Part shown: positions 1 to 6,081 of the stretch, one piece after another
Position numbering within the stretch: position 1 is the first letter of the stretch
How the letters are laid out: each line of letters opens with the position of its first letter
Assembly (NCBI GenBank): GCA_030043215.1
Contig: JASHYG010000322.1
Span: 1 to 9,991 of the forward strand
Reading direction: 5' to 3'
DNA length: 9,991 nucleotides
DNA from: Gammaproteobacteria bacterium
Lineage (GTDB): Bacteria > Pseudomonadota > Gammaproteobacteria > Steroidobacterales > Steroidobacteraceae
Translations under genes and position numbers: made by a program
The notes under the pieces: generated by a model
Database searches by the model: none
Told to the model about the DNA's origin: nothing
Seen by the model: the letters and a program-made list of their open reading frames with translations, nothing else

Positions 1-118
1 CGGAGGCGGCGAGGCCCTGCCGATCGGCGAGGTTCAGGGCATTGATGACCACCAGCAGCACGAGCAACCAGGTCCGGTAACCCTTCGAGAAAGCCGACGG
101 GGCGGAGGGTGAGGCCAT
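1..118 (-). CDS. MFS transporter, N-terminal fragment (runs off left edge)
   Basis: Only the first 39 codons are visible. They read from an ATG at 118-116 as a short polar N-terminus (MASPSAPSAFSKGYRTW), then the start of a first membrane segment (LLVLLVVINALNLADRQGL). A first transmembrane helix that ends in N-x-(L/F)-x-DRQ is characteristic of many major facilitator superfamily transporters, including spinster-like and sugar-acid carriers. The start is supported by an AAGGA ribosome-binding site read on the minus strand about 8 bases upstream. The substrate cannot be inferred from this fragment. The gene is divergent from the EAL-HDOD gene, and the roughly 250 bp between them must hold both promoters. 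Another inner-membrane protein with a similar first helix is possible but less likely. Confidence 0.68.
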   Translation of the reverse strand, partial: MASPSAPSAFSKGYRTWLLVLLVVINALNLADRQGLAAS

Positions 119-138
119 GAGCGGTCCTTTACGAACGA

Positions 139-150
139 TCCGGATCCGGA
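139..150. promoter_or_regulatory. 12-bp perfect palindrome in divergent intergenic region
   Basis: TCCGGATCCGGA is a perfect inverted repeat lying 21 bases upstream of the MFS start codon. Its position would suit a dimeric repressor site for the transporter. In GC-rich DNA a 12-bp palindrome can easily arise by chance, and no regulator gene sits beside it, so a function is only a possibility. Confidence 0.2.
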
Positions 151-180
151 CGGGCGATGCTACGCCGCGCCTGCCGCAAG

Positions 181-243
181 CGCCACGAGCGCCACGAGCG
201 CGCGACGCGGCGCTCATCGGGGTGACGCGGCGCTCATCCAGGT
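181..243. repeat. Two short tandem repeats upstream of the EAL-HDOD gene
   Basis: A 20-bp unit occurs twice in tandem at 204-223 and 224-243 (GACGCGGCGCTCATCGGGGT, then the same with two mismatches in its 3' part). Just upstream, the 9-bp unit CGCCACGAG is duplicated at 181-189 and 190-198. Both arrays lie in the non-coding gap between the divergent MFS and EAL-HDOD genes. They may be slippage products or paired protein-binding sites. Confidence 0.6.
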
Positions 244-286
244 AATGTGAACCCTGCACGGTTTCAGCGCCACCTCTGCGAGGGGG

Positions 287-294
287 TATATAAG
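287..294 (+). promoter_or_regulatory. AT-rich -10-like element upstream of the EAL-HDOD gene
   Basis: TATATAAG is the only AT-rich octamer in this GC-rich gap and lies about 80 bases before the start codon at 372. No convincing -35 box sits 16-18 bases upstream; the nearest TTTCAG is 19 bases away and matches poorly. It is a candidate sigma-70 -10 region only. Confidence 0.22.
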
Positions 295-371
295 GTGTGC
301 AGTGGTACGCCGACGGAGGGCGTGCGGCCCGATAGCCTTGAGGCGATGCTGGACCACACCCGGAACGACCG

Positions 372-1649
372 ATGAGTAGAACCACCGAACAGCCGCGGGA
401 GCTTGCCGTGCCCCCCTCGGGCGAGACGCAAGCGGGCGGGAGCAGCGCCGCGCTCGTCGCGCGGCAGCCGATCTACAGCGACACGATGACCGTGGTCGCC
501 TACGAGCTTCTGTATCACGAGGCGGGAGCTTCGGCGCCGGGCGCCGCCCTGAGCTCCCGCGACGCGACACTCAAGGTCATCGCGGATGCGGCGCTGGAGA
601 TCGGACTCGACCGCCTCGCCGGCGGCCTGCCGGTGCACATCAACTATCCCCGCGAGCTGCTGCTCGGCAACTCACCCGTCTCGATGCACCCGGAGCGCGT
701 GGTCATCGAGTGGGTGGAGGACATTCCCGCGAGTCCGGCGCTCCTCGAGGGCATCAACGCGCTCAAGGCCCGCGGACATCGGATCGCGCTCGACGACTAC
801 TCGCCCCGGCTCAACGATCCTCAGCTGCTCGATGTGGTGGACATCGTGAAGATCGACGTGGCGCAGCAGTCGCGGGCCGAGCTCGCGAAGTTCGTGCCCG
901 GCCTGCTCAAGCGGGACCTCACCCTCATTGCGGAGGAAGTCGAGACGGTCGAGCAGTTCGAGCACTGCGTGCAGATGGGGTTCAAGGGCTTCCAGGGCGA
1001 TTTCCTGCATCGGCCGCAGACGGTCAAGGCGCAGCGCCTGCCCGCGAGCCGCCTCGCCACCCTGCGGCTGATCGCGGCTCTGCAGAACGAGGATTACTCG
1101 CTCCGCGAGATCGAGGGCGTCGTATCGCAGGATCTGTCGATCTCGTACCGCGTGCTCCGCTGCATCAATTCGAGCTACTACAACCTGCCGCACAAGGTGG
1201 AATCGATCCGCCAGGCGATCGTGATCCTGGGGCTCGACAATCTGCGGCAGCTCGCGACGCTGGTCTCGATGCAGAGCTTCGAGAACCGCCCGATGAGCCT
1301 GTTCGTCACGGCCATGACGCGGGCGCGCATGTGCGAGCAGCTCGCTCGGCTCGCCGGGGCGAAGGATACGGGCCCCTACTTCATCACGGGACTGTTCTCG
1401 CTGCTCGATGTGCTCACGGGCATTCCGACCGCGGAGCTGCTCGATGAGCTGCCGCTCGCGCCGGCGGTGGAGCGCGCGCTGCTCGCGCAGGAGGGGGATA
1501 TCGGCACGGCGCTCAAGTGCGCCCACGCGTACGAGCGCGCATCGTGGGGACGCGTCGCCTACAACGGGCTTGCGCCTGCGCTGATCCGCGCGGCGTACGT
1601 CGATGCCGTGTTCTGGGCGGAGCAGACGCAGGCGCTCACGGCCAAGTAG
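372..1649 (+). CDS. EAL-HDOD signalling protein (CdgJ/YuxH-like) with degenerate EAL loop
   Basis: The 425-residue product has the two-part architecture of cytoplasmic EAL-HDOD proteins such as Vibrio CdgJ. Residues about 28-220 form an EAL-type domain. In place of EALxR it has YELLYH (E45). It keeps counterparts of the metal and c-di-GMP ligands: N91 in HINYP, E113 in VIEWVED, D141-D142 in ALDDYSP, K160 in VKIDV, E188 and E191 in AEEVET, and Q208 in FQGDF. The canonical DDFGTG loop, however, is replaced by DDYSPR. Residues about 225-425 form an HDOD domain (LREIEGVVSQDLSISYRVLR, then SIRQAIVILGLDNLRQLA). Family members influence motility and c-di-GMP-linked behaviour. The altered loop suggests weak or no phosphodiesterase activity, so a sensor or scaffold role is inferred. 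No signal peptide or membrane segment is visible. The ribosome-binding site is weak (CGGAACG just before the ATG). The gene ends one base from the convergent dacB. Confidence 0.9.
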   Translation: MSRTTEQPRELAVPPSGETQAGGSSAALVARQPIYSDTMTVVAYELLYHEAGASAPGAALSSRDATLKVIADAALEIGLDRLAGGLPVHINYPRELLLGNSPVSMHPERVVIEWVEDIPASPALLEGINALKARGHRIALDDYSPRLNDPQLLDVVDIVKIDVAQQSRAELAKFVPGLLKRDLTLIAEEVETVEQFEHCVQMGFKGFQGDFLHRPQTVKAQRLPASRLATLRLIAALQNEDYSLREIEGVVSQDLSISYRVLRCINSSYYNLPHKVESIRQAIVILGLDNLRQLATLVSMQSFENRPMSLFVTAMTRARMCEQLARLAGAKDTGPYFITGLFSLLDVLTGIPTAELLDELPLAPAVERALLAQEGDIGTALKCAHAYERASWGRVAYNGLAPALIRAAYVDAVFWAEQTQALTAK

Positions 1650-1650
1650 C

Positions 1651-3171
1651 TCAATAGCGTCTGAGAAGCGCTTCGACGTCGGATTGCTCGGCGGCGAGCG
1701 CCTGAGACAGAGGGATGTGGCGCCTGCCCGAGGTGCCATTGACGATCGCGGCGAACGCGATCCAGCCGCCGTCGCGCTTGCGCAGGAAGCCGGCGATGCC
1801 GCAAACCGAGCGGGGCTCGTCCATCGTGCCGGTCTTGAGCGCGACCCGGTCGAGCCAGGCCGCGCTGCCGGTGCGCAGGAACTCGAAAGGCGCATCGCGA
1901 GGCACCACCAGGCTGCCGTAGAACACCGGGAAATGCCGCGTGTCGCGATATTCATGCGCGAGGAGAGCGACCAGATCGCTCGCCGAGAGGCGGTTCTGCG
2001 GCGTGAGGCCGCTGCCGCTCAGCAGCACCGGCGGATCCGCCGCTGCGCGCCGGCCGGGAGACCGCAGGCGCGCAAGGAAGTCCGCGAGCATCCCTCCCGC
2101 ATCCGAGAGCCGGAGCGGACGCCGCTCGGAGAGGCTCGCCGCCAGATCGAGGCTAAGCACGTCGGCGATGTAGTTGTTCGAGAATCGCAGCATGCGCTCG
2201 AGCTGCTCGCGCAGCGGTAACCCTTCCGCCTCCGCCACCACCACGGCGTCGCGGGGTAGAGGCTCGGGGCTCACCACCACGGGACCGTCGACCTGGACGC
2301 CGATCTCGCGCAGCGTCTGCCTGAGCAGCAAGCCGACGCCCTGCGCCGGATCGGACATTGCGCGGTAGACCACTTGCGCATCGCCGGCCGGCACGTCCCC
2401 GCCGACGTGCAGGCGCTCGCCCTGCGCATCGGTCACGCGCTCGACCCAGAAGGTCTGCCGTCCGCCCGCGCGGATCGTCCTGATGACACCCTCCACCGGG
2501 ATGGGCAGCGCCGTGACTCCGCAACCCTGCACCAGGGCGGGCGCGTCGGGGCGAGTCGGCCGAACGTCCACGCACCAGTTGCCGAAGTCGACGCCGACGG
2601 CCGCGAGCGGCGCGTTGTAGGCCGAGTCGCTCCGGCGAAGTGCCGCGCACCGATCCTGTGTCTCGCACTCGACGAGTCCGAAGGGGGCCGGATCGACGAC
2701 CAGGCGCCCCCGTACGCGCATGACGCCCGTGCCGCGAAGCTGCGCGGCGAGGATCCAGAGCGAATGGTCGTCCAGCGACGGGTCCCCCGCGCCCTCGAGG
2801 ATGAGATCTCCATCGAGCTCACCCCCGACGAGGCGCGCGCCGGTCGCGAGGCGCGTCTGGAAGATCTTCTCCGCCGGCCAGGCCTCGAGCGCCGCCGCTG
2901 TCGTGACGAGCTTGGTGAGCGAGGCCGGAGTCAGCCTCTCATCGGGGTGGAGCTGCTGAATGACGGTGCCCTGCTCCAGATCGATCGCGGACGCGCTCAC
3001 CGTGGCGCCCGCGCGCTCGAGGGCGGCGAGGGCTTGCCAGTCCGCGCGCGCCGGTCTGGCTGCCGAGGCCGCGACAGCGAGGGTGAGGAGAGCCACCGAG
3101 CGGAACACCGCGCAGTGCGGCAAAGGGCTGCACTCTCGCGGCCGGAATTTGCCGCCATCTCGTGCATGCAT
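1651..3171 (-). CDS. dacB: D-alanyl-D-alanine carboxypeptidase/endopeptidase (PBP4, class C)
   Basis: This 506-residue exported penicillin-binding protein of the peptidase S13 family trims or cleaves peptidoglycan cross-links in the periplasm. All three active-site motifs are present and in order: SxxK as S84-L-T-K87, SxN as S331-N-N333, and KTG at 446-448. GSGLTPQNRLS (385-395) is another typical S13 segment. The long stretch between SxxK and SxN is the insertion that distinguishes PBP4-type enzymes and carries cysteines (C169, C175, C200, C217) that could form disulfides. The N-terminus has a basic region, a hydrophobic core (residues 21-37) and a likely signal peptidase site near ARA-D (about residue 43). 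An upstream ATG at 3261 would add 30 hydrophilic residues ahead of the signal peptide. I prefer 3171 because a strong GGAGAGG ribosome-binding site lies 9 bases before it. Family assignment is secure; the start is well supported but not proven. Confidence 0.93.
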   Translation of the reverse strand: MHARDGGKFRPRECSPLPHCAVFRSVALLTLAVAASAARPARADWQALAALERAGATVSASAIDLEQGTVIQQLHPDERLTPASLTKLVTTAAALEAWPAEKIFQTRLATGARLVGGELDGDLILEGAGDPSLDDHSLWILAAQLRGTGVMRVRGRLVVDPAPFGLVECETQDRCAALRRSDSAYNAPLAAVGVDFGNWCVDVRPTRPDAPALVQGCGVTALPIPVEGVIRTIRAGGRQTFWVERVTDAQGERLHVGGDVPAGDAQVVYRAMSDPAQGVGLLLRQTLREIGVQVDGPVVVSPEPLPRDAVVVAEAEGLPLREQLERMLRFSNNYIADVLSLDLAASLSERRPLRLSDAGGMLADFLARLRSPGRRAAADPPVLLSGSGLTPQNRLSASDLVALLAHEYRDTRHFPVFYGSLVVPRDAPFEFLRTGSAAWLDRVALKTGTMDEPRSVCGIAGFLRKRDGGWIAFAAIVNGTSGRRHIPLSQALAAEQSDVEALLRRY

Positions 3172-3180
3172 CGCGTTTCG

Positions 3181-3187
3181 CCTCTCC
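3181..3187 (-). promoter_or_regulatory. Ribosome-binding site that sets the dacB start
   Basis: On the minus strand this reads GGAGAGG, 9 bases before the ATG at 3171-3169. It favours that start over the upstream in-frame ATG at 3261 and places the signal peptide at the true N-terminus. Confidence 0.6.
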
Positions 3188-3293
3188 GCTCGAGTCTCGA
3201 GCGTCGCACTCGACACGAAAGTCACGCCGTTTGCAAGGGCGGATCCCTCGCTCCGGCGCATCGAGCGAGCCTCTCTGCAGGCCCGCCGGACCC

Positions 3294-3330
3294 GTTTTGC
3301 AACGTGATCCGCAGTTCTGCAACGGGGTCC
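3294..3330. repeat. Two 17-bp direct repeats, 20-bp period, in the dacB / Ser-Thr-rich gene divergent region
   Basis: GTTTTGCAACGTGATCC (3294-3310) and GTTCTGCAACGGGGTCC (3314-3330) match at 14 of 17 positions and are offset by exactly 20 bp, so both copies face the same side of the helix. They lie upstream of the sigma-54-like element at 3349-3365 and also upstream of dacB on the other strand. Their arrangement suits a regulator that binds as a tandem dimer, such as an OmpR-type protein, or an activator site for the sigma-54-like promoter. No binding protein can be assigned from the sequence. Confidence 0.5.
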
Positions 3331-3348
3331 ACGGAACGCGGGGCGGTT

Positions 3349-3365
3349 CTGGCCGGAATCTTGCT
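3349..3365 (+). promoter_or_regulatory. Sigma-54-like (-24/-12) promoter for the Ser/Thr-rich gene
   Basis: CTGGCCGGAATCTTGCT fits the RpoN consensus YTGGCACGRNNNTTGCW at 12 of 14 defined positions. It has the invariant GG (3351-3352) and GC (3363-3364) separated by exactly 10 bases. The predicted transcript would start near 3375, giving a leader of about 34 bases before the ATG at 3409. Transcription would need an enhancer-binding protein, and none is encoded in the window. The two GC-poor TTGC/CTTGC bases stand out, but a chance match in GC-rich DNA cannot be excluded. Confidence 0.45.
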
Positions 3366-3408
3366 CATTCCTACCGCACTTCGACTCCGGAACCGGGAGA
3401 CCAGAGAA

Positions 3409-4080
3409 ATGACCATCGGCAGCGCCTCACAGTTGAGCACGATGCTCGCCCAGATGCTGTTCAGCCACAACCAGGCGGGAAACAGCGCGACGGCCACGAG
3501 CAGCATTCCGGGCACCTCCTCGGGCTCGTCCCAGGGAGGCGGACTGCTGAGCAGCATTATGCAGGCGCTCTCGCAGATCGGCGTCACGGGCTCGCAGAGC
3601 GGCACCGGTACCTCGACGCAGAGCTCATCGACGCAGAGCTCATCGACCACGGCCTCCTCGACGCAGCAGAGCGAGGCGCAGGCGCTCCAGAGCTTCATGC
3701 AGAGCCTGGTTGCCGCGTTGCAATCGCAGAGCGCCTCCTCGAGCACAGCGCAGGGCACGGCCGCGACGACTGCGACTGGACAGTCCCATGGAGGCCATCA
3801 CCACCACGGCGGCGGCCACATCGAGCAGGGGTTGCAGAACCTCATTCAGCAGTTGCAGGCCTCGAGCAGCACCTCGGCGACCGGCTCGACCACCGGCACC
3901 ACCACCTCGGGCTCGACCAGCTCGTCGCTGACCTCGCTGCAGCAGAGCTTCAACAACCTGGTGAGCGCATTCGGCGCATCGAGCACCAACCCGGCGACGC
4001 TCGCGAGCTTCCTCAACACGCTTGCGGCGGATCTCGGCACGAACTCGCAGACCGGCAATCTCGTCAGCACGGTGGCGTAA
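3409..4080 (+). CDS. Unrecognised low-complexity Ser/Thr/Gln/Ala-rich protein with His cluster
   Basis: I do not recognise a named family. The 223-residue product is almost entirely Ser, Thr, Gln, Ala and Gly, and it contains no Lys, Arg, Cys, Trp or Tyr. Low-complexity stretches separate short amphipathic helical blocks: residues 8-19 (QLSTMLAQMLFS), 46-58, 89-106 (EAQALQSFMQSLVAALQS), 138-150 (IEQGLQNLIQQLQ), 173-189 and 197-209. A His-rich patch, GHHHHGGGH (129-137), sits in the middle and could bind metal. There is no signal peptide or transmembrane helix. A GGGAGA ribosome-binding site ends 8 to 9 bases before the ATG. The open frame extends far upstream only because it runs antisense to dacB, so the ATG at 3409 is the plausible start. 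The composition recalls harpin-like and other secreted disordered proteins, but this is not evidence of homology. An extracellular or surface role is speculation. Confidence 0.78.
   Translation: MTIGSASQLSTMLAQMLFSHNQAGNSATATSSIPGTSSGSSQGGGLLSSIMQALSQIGVTGSQSGTGTSTQSSSTQSSSTTASSTQQSEAQALQSFMQSLVAALQSQSASSSTAQGTAATTATGQSHGGHHHHGGGHIEQGLQNLIQQLQASSSTSATGSTTGTTTSGSTSSSLTSLQQSFNNLVSAFGASSTNPATLASFLNTLAADLGTNSQTGNLVSTVA
3616..3645 (+). repeat. 15-bp perfect tandem duplication inside the Ser/Thr-rich gene
   Basis: ACGCAGAGCTCATCG is present twice without a mismatch (3616-3630 and 3631-3645), encoding TQSSS twice at residues 70-79. The related ACGCAGCAGAGCG follows at 3661. The perfect copy suggests recent slippage and that the length of this linker is free to vary. 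Confidence 0.8.
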
Positions 4081-4089
4081 GGCTCCTCG

Positions 4090-4110
4090 CCCGCCGCCGC
4101 GCGCGGCGGG
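4090..4110 (+). terminator. GC-rich hairpin after the Ser/Thr-rich gene, possible terminator
   Basis: CCCGCCGC (4090-4097) and GCGGCGGG (4103-4110) form a perfect 8-bp stem around a 5-base loop, starting 10 bases after the stop codon. The following bases are AAATCCCC rather than a T-run, so it is not a textbook intrinsic terminator. It may still stop or stabilise the transcript before the kelch-like gene. Confidence 0.4.
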
Positions 4111-4206
4111 AAATCCCCGCGGGCTCGGACACGACGGGAAGCGCTTGTGCGGGGCGCGACAAAATGGCGACAATCGCGGCCGTGAGAAGGTCACCGGCCG
4201 CCAATA

Positions 4207-5397
4207 TTGAGCCACACACCTAGCGGGCGCCGGCAATGGCGCCGGAACGGGACCCGGGAATGGCGCCGCGCCACAGTGGCTTGCTGCTGCGCCATGCTGA
4301 TGGCGGGTGGCGCAGCGATGGTGGCGACCGCGGCGACGGCGGCCGCGAGATCCAGCGGCCGACCGCCTGCCGGGAGGGCATCCGGCCCCTTCCTCTCGAC
4401 CGCCAACCTCGGCAGCCCTCGAGACTCTCAGACGGCAACGCGCCTGAGAGATGGCGAGGTACTGATTGCGGGAGGGAGCAACAGCGGCGGCGTCCTCGCG
4501 AGCGCCGAGCTCTACGATCCGAAGCGAGGCTCTTTCACCCCCACCGGGAGCCTCAACATTGCGCGCCAGGGCGCGACCGCAACGCGGCTCGCGAGCGGCC
4601 AGGTCTTGATCGTCGGAGGCTACGGGATGCACGGCATTCTCGCGAGCGCGGAGCTCTACGATCCAGCGACCCGAACCTTCACCGTCACCGGCCGTCTCGG
4701 CACCGAGCGCGACTCGGACACGGCGACACTCCTCGCGAACGGCAAGGTCCTGATCGCCGGGGGCGACGGCAACGATGGCGACCTCGACAGCGTAGAGCTC
4801 TACGACCCGGCGTCGGGCCAGTTCACGGGCGCCGGCAGCCTCCACGTCGCGCGCGCCTTCCACACCGCGACACGCCTCGCGAACGGCAGCGTGCTGATCG
4901 CCGGCGGCAGCGGCCGAGACGGCATGCTTGCGACCGCCGAGCTCTACGACCCGGCCACGGGACGATTTACTGCGACGGGAGCCCTCCACGCCGCGCGCCA
5001 GGGCGCGCAGGCGATACTGCTCGGGAATGACCGAGTGCTGATCGTCGGCGGGGATGGCAGCAGCGGAGCGCTCGCGAGCGCGGAGCTCTACGATCCGGCC
5101 ACGGGACGATTCACGGCCACGGGAAGCCTCCACGCCGGCCGCGACTCCTTCACGGCGACGCGGCTCACGAATGGCGAGGTGCTGGTTGCCGGCGGCAACG
5201 ACAGCTTCACCGGCAACGGCTTTCTCGCGAGCGCCGAGCTCTACCACCCGGCCACGGGCCATTTCACTGTGGTGGGAAGCCTCCACGCCGCGCGCGCCCT
5301 GCACACCGCGACGCTCCTCACGAGTGGCGCGGTGCTGATCGCCGGCGGCGAGGACGGTCATGGCTTTCTCGGGAGCGCGGAGCTTTACCGGCATTGA
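4207..5397 (+). CDS. Exported kelch-like seven-repeat beta-propeller protein
   Basis: The product contains seven kelch-like repeats starting at residues 72, 120, 168, 216, 264, 312 and 363. The period is 48 residues, except 51 for the sixth. Each follows the pattern R-x3-TATxLxxGxVLIAGG, then [23 protein letters not shown]. The seventh stops after SAELYRH and lacks its last strand. The segment before repeat 1 ([11 protein letters not shown], residues 61-71) matches that missing strand, so a closed seven-bladed propeller is inferred. Residues about 20-48 ([28 protein letters not shown]) look like a signal peptide, placing the protein in the periplasm or outside. The start is uncertain. The longest frame begins with TTG at 4207 after a stop at 4183-4185, while GTG at 4276 and ATG at 4294 are alternatives; none has a clear ribosome-binding site. 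The stop is 10 bases before the response regulator ATG, indicating one operon. The ligand is unknown. Confidence 0.85.
   Translation: MSHTPSGRRQWRRNGTREWRRATVACCCAMLMAGGAAMVATAATAAARSSGRPPAGRASGPFLSTANLGSPRDSQTATRLRDGEVLIAGGSNSGGVLASAELYDPKRGSFTPTGSLNIARQGATATRLASGQVLIVGGYGMHGILASAELYDPATRTFTVTGRLGTERDSDTATLLANGKVLIAGGDGNDGDLDSVELYDPASGQFTGAGSLHVARAFHTATRLANGSVLIAGGSGRDGMLATAELYDPATGRFTATGALHAARQGAQAILLGNDRVLIVGGDGSSGALASAELYDPATGRFTATGSLHAGRDSFTATRLTNGEVLVAGGNDSFTGNGFLASAELYHPATGHFTVVGSLHAARALHTATLLTSGAVLIAGGEDGHGFLGSAELYRH
4420..5394 (+). repeat. 144-bp tandem repeat array encoding the kelch-like blades
   Basis: Seven copies of a 144-bp coding unit (the sixth is 153 bp, the seventh truncated) run head to tail. 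The strongest DNA conservation is around the [10 protein letters not shown] codons, where GCGAGCGCGGAGCTCTACGA recurs almost unchanged. Several copies are similar enough at DNA level to suggest recent internal duplication or homogenisation, particularly repeats 4 and 5 around [14 protein letters not shown]. Confidence 0.85.
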
Positions 5398-5407
5398 GGC
5401 CGGGCTC

Positions 5408-6067
5408 ATGCGTGTGCTGCTGGTTGAAGACGACCGGATGATCGCCGAGGCGGTGAGGACCGCTTTGCAGCAGGAGGGCCATGCGGTCGACTGGATACGC
5501 GACGGGGCGGCTGCCGCGACCGCGCTCGACACCGCAAGCTTCGACATGGTGCTGCTCGACCTCGGCTTGCCGAAGCGGGCGGGGCTCGACGTGCTGCGCG
5601 ACGCGCGCAGCCGGGGCACGACGGCACCCGTGATCATCATCACCGCGCGGGACGACGTGCAGAGCCGCGTGGCGGGGCTCGACTCGGGCGCCGACGACTA
5701 TCTCGTCAAGCCGTTCGATCTCGACGAGCTCGCAGCCCGGATGCGCTCCGTCCTGCGCCGCGGCGCGGGGCGCGGCGACCCGGTGATCGAGCACGCGGGC
5801 ATCCGCTTGAATCCGGTCACTCACGAGGTCTCGCGGAACGGCGAGCCCGTCGCACTGTCGGCGCGCGAGTACGCGGTGCTGGAGGCGCTGCTGTTGCGGC
5901 CCGGAGCGATGCTCTCCCGGGCGCAGCTCGAGGATCGGCTCTACGGCTGGGGCGGGGAGATCGAGAGCAACGCGGTGGAGGTGTACGTGCACTCGTTGCG
6001 CCGCAAGCTCGGCAGCGATGCGATCCGGACGGTGCGCGGCGTCGGCTACTGCGTGCCGAGGCGTTGA
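5408..6067 (+). CDS. OmpR/PhoB-family response regulator, PmrA/QseB subgroup
   Basis: This 219-residue cytoplasmic regulator is phosphorylated by the kinase encoded next to it and binds DNA as a dimer. The receiver domain (1-115) has the acidic pair E7-D8-D9, the phospho-acceptor D51 in LLDLGLP, T79, Y98 and the conserved K101 in KPF. The winged-helix domain (about 125-217) contains LSAREYAVLEALLLRPG and the recognition region ESNAVEVYVHSLRRKLG, ending in RTVRGVGYCV. The GWGGEIESNAVEVYVHSLRRKLG-like region is typical of the PmrA/BasR/QseB branch rather than PhoB or OmpR itself. I chose the ATG at 5408 because the receiver begins immediately (MRVLLVEDD) and TGAGG lies 8 bases upstream; a frame open from 5360 would add residues that overlap the kelch-like gene. 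A likely DNA target is the CTTAAG-N5-CTTAAG site at 7397-7413. Confidence 0.94.
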   Translation: MRVLLVEDDRMIAEAVRTALQQEGHAVDWIRDGAAAATALDTASFDMVLLDLGLPKRAGLDVLRDARSRGTTAPVIIITARDDVQSRVAGLDSGADDYLVKPFDLDELAARMRSVLRRGAGRGDPVIEHAGIRLNPVTHEVSRNGEPVALSAREYAVLEALLLRPGAMLSRAQLEDRLYGWGGEIESNAVEVYVHSLRRKLGSDAIRTVRGVGYCVPRR

Positions 6068-6081
6068 GGCTCGCGAGCGCC

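Noticed and set aside
672..1955. Long minus-strand open frame opposite the EAL-HDOD gene and the end of dacB
   Set aside because: It is antisense to a clear domain protein, rich in Arg and His as expected for a shadow frame, and has no family signature.
2374..3408. Upstream extension of the Ser/Thr-rich gene's open frame to 2374
   Set aside because: The extra 345 codons are antisense to dacB and read as Arg-rich nonsense. The ATG at 3409 has its own ribosome-binding site and is where the low-complexity composition begins.
3784..3822. The His-rich stretch as an engineered affinity tag
   Set aside because: It is an internal GGHHHHGGGH within natural low-complexity sequence, with mixed His codons and no vector-like flanks.
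4145..4174. TTGTGC / GACAAT as a sigma-70 promoter for the kelch-like operon
   Set aside because: Only 3 of 6 and 4 of 6 consensus bases match with an 18-base spacer, which is not distinguishable from chance.
4164..4223. A 19-codon open frame ([10 protein letters not shown]...) just before the kelch-like gene as a leader peptide
   Set aside because: There is no ribosome-binding site, it overlaps the likely kelch-like start in another frame, and its composition is that of random GC-rich DNA.
3640..5643. A 667-codon open frame on the minus strand across the Ser/Thr-rich, kelch-like and regulator genes
   Set aside because: It lies antisense to three well-supported genes. Its apparent internal repeats ([14 protein letters not shown]) are the mirror of the kelch-like DNA repeats, and high GC content suppresses stop codons. 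No family is recognisable.
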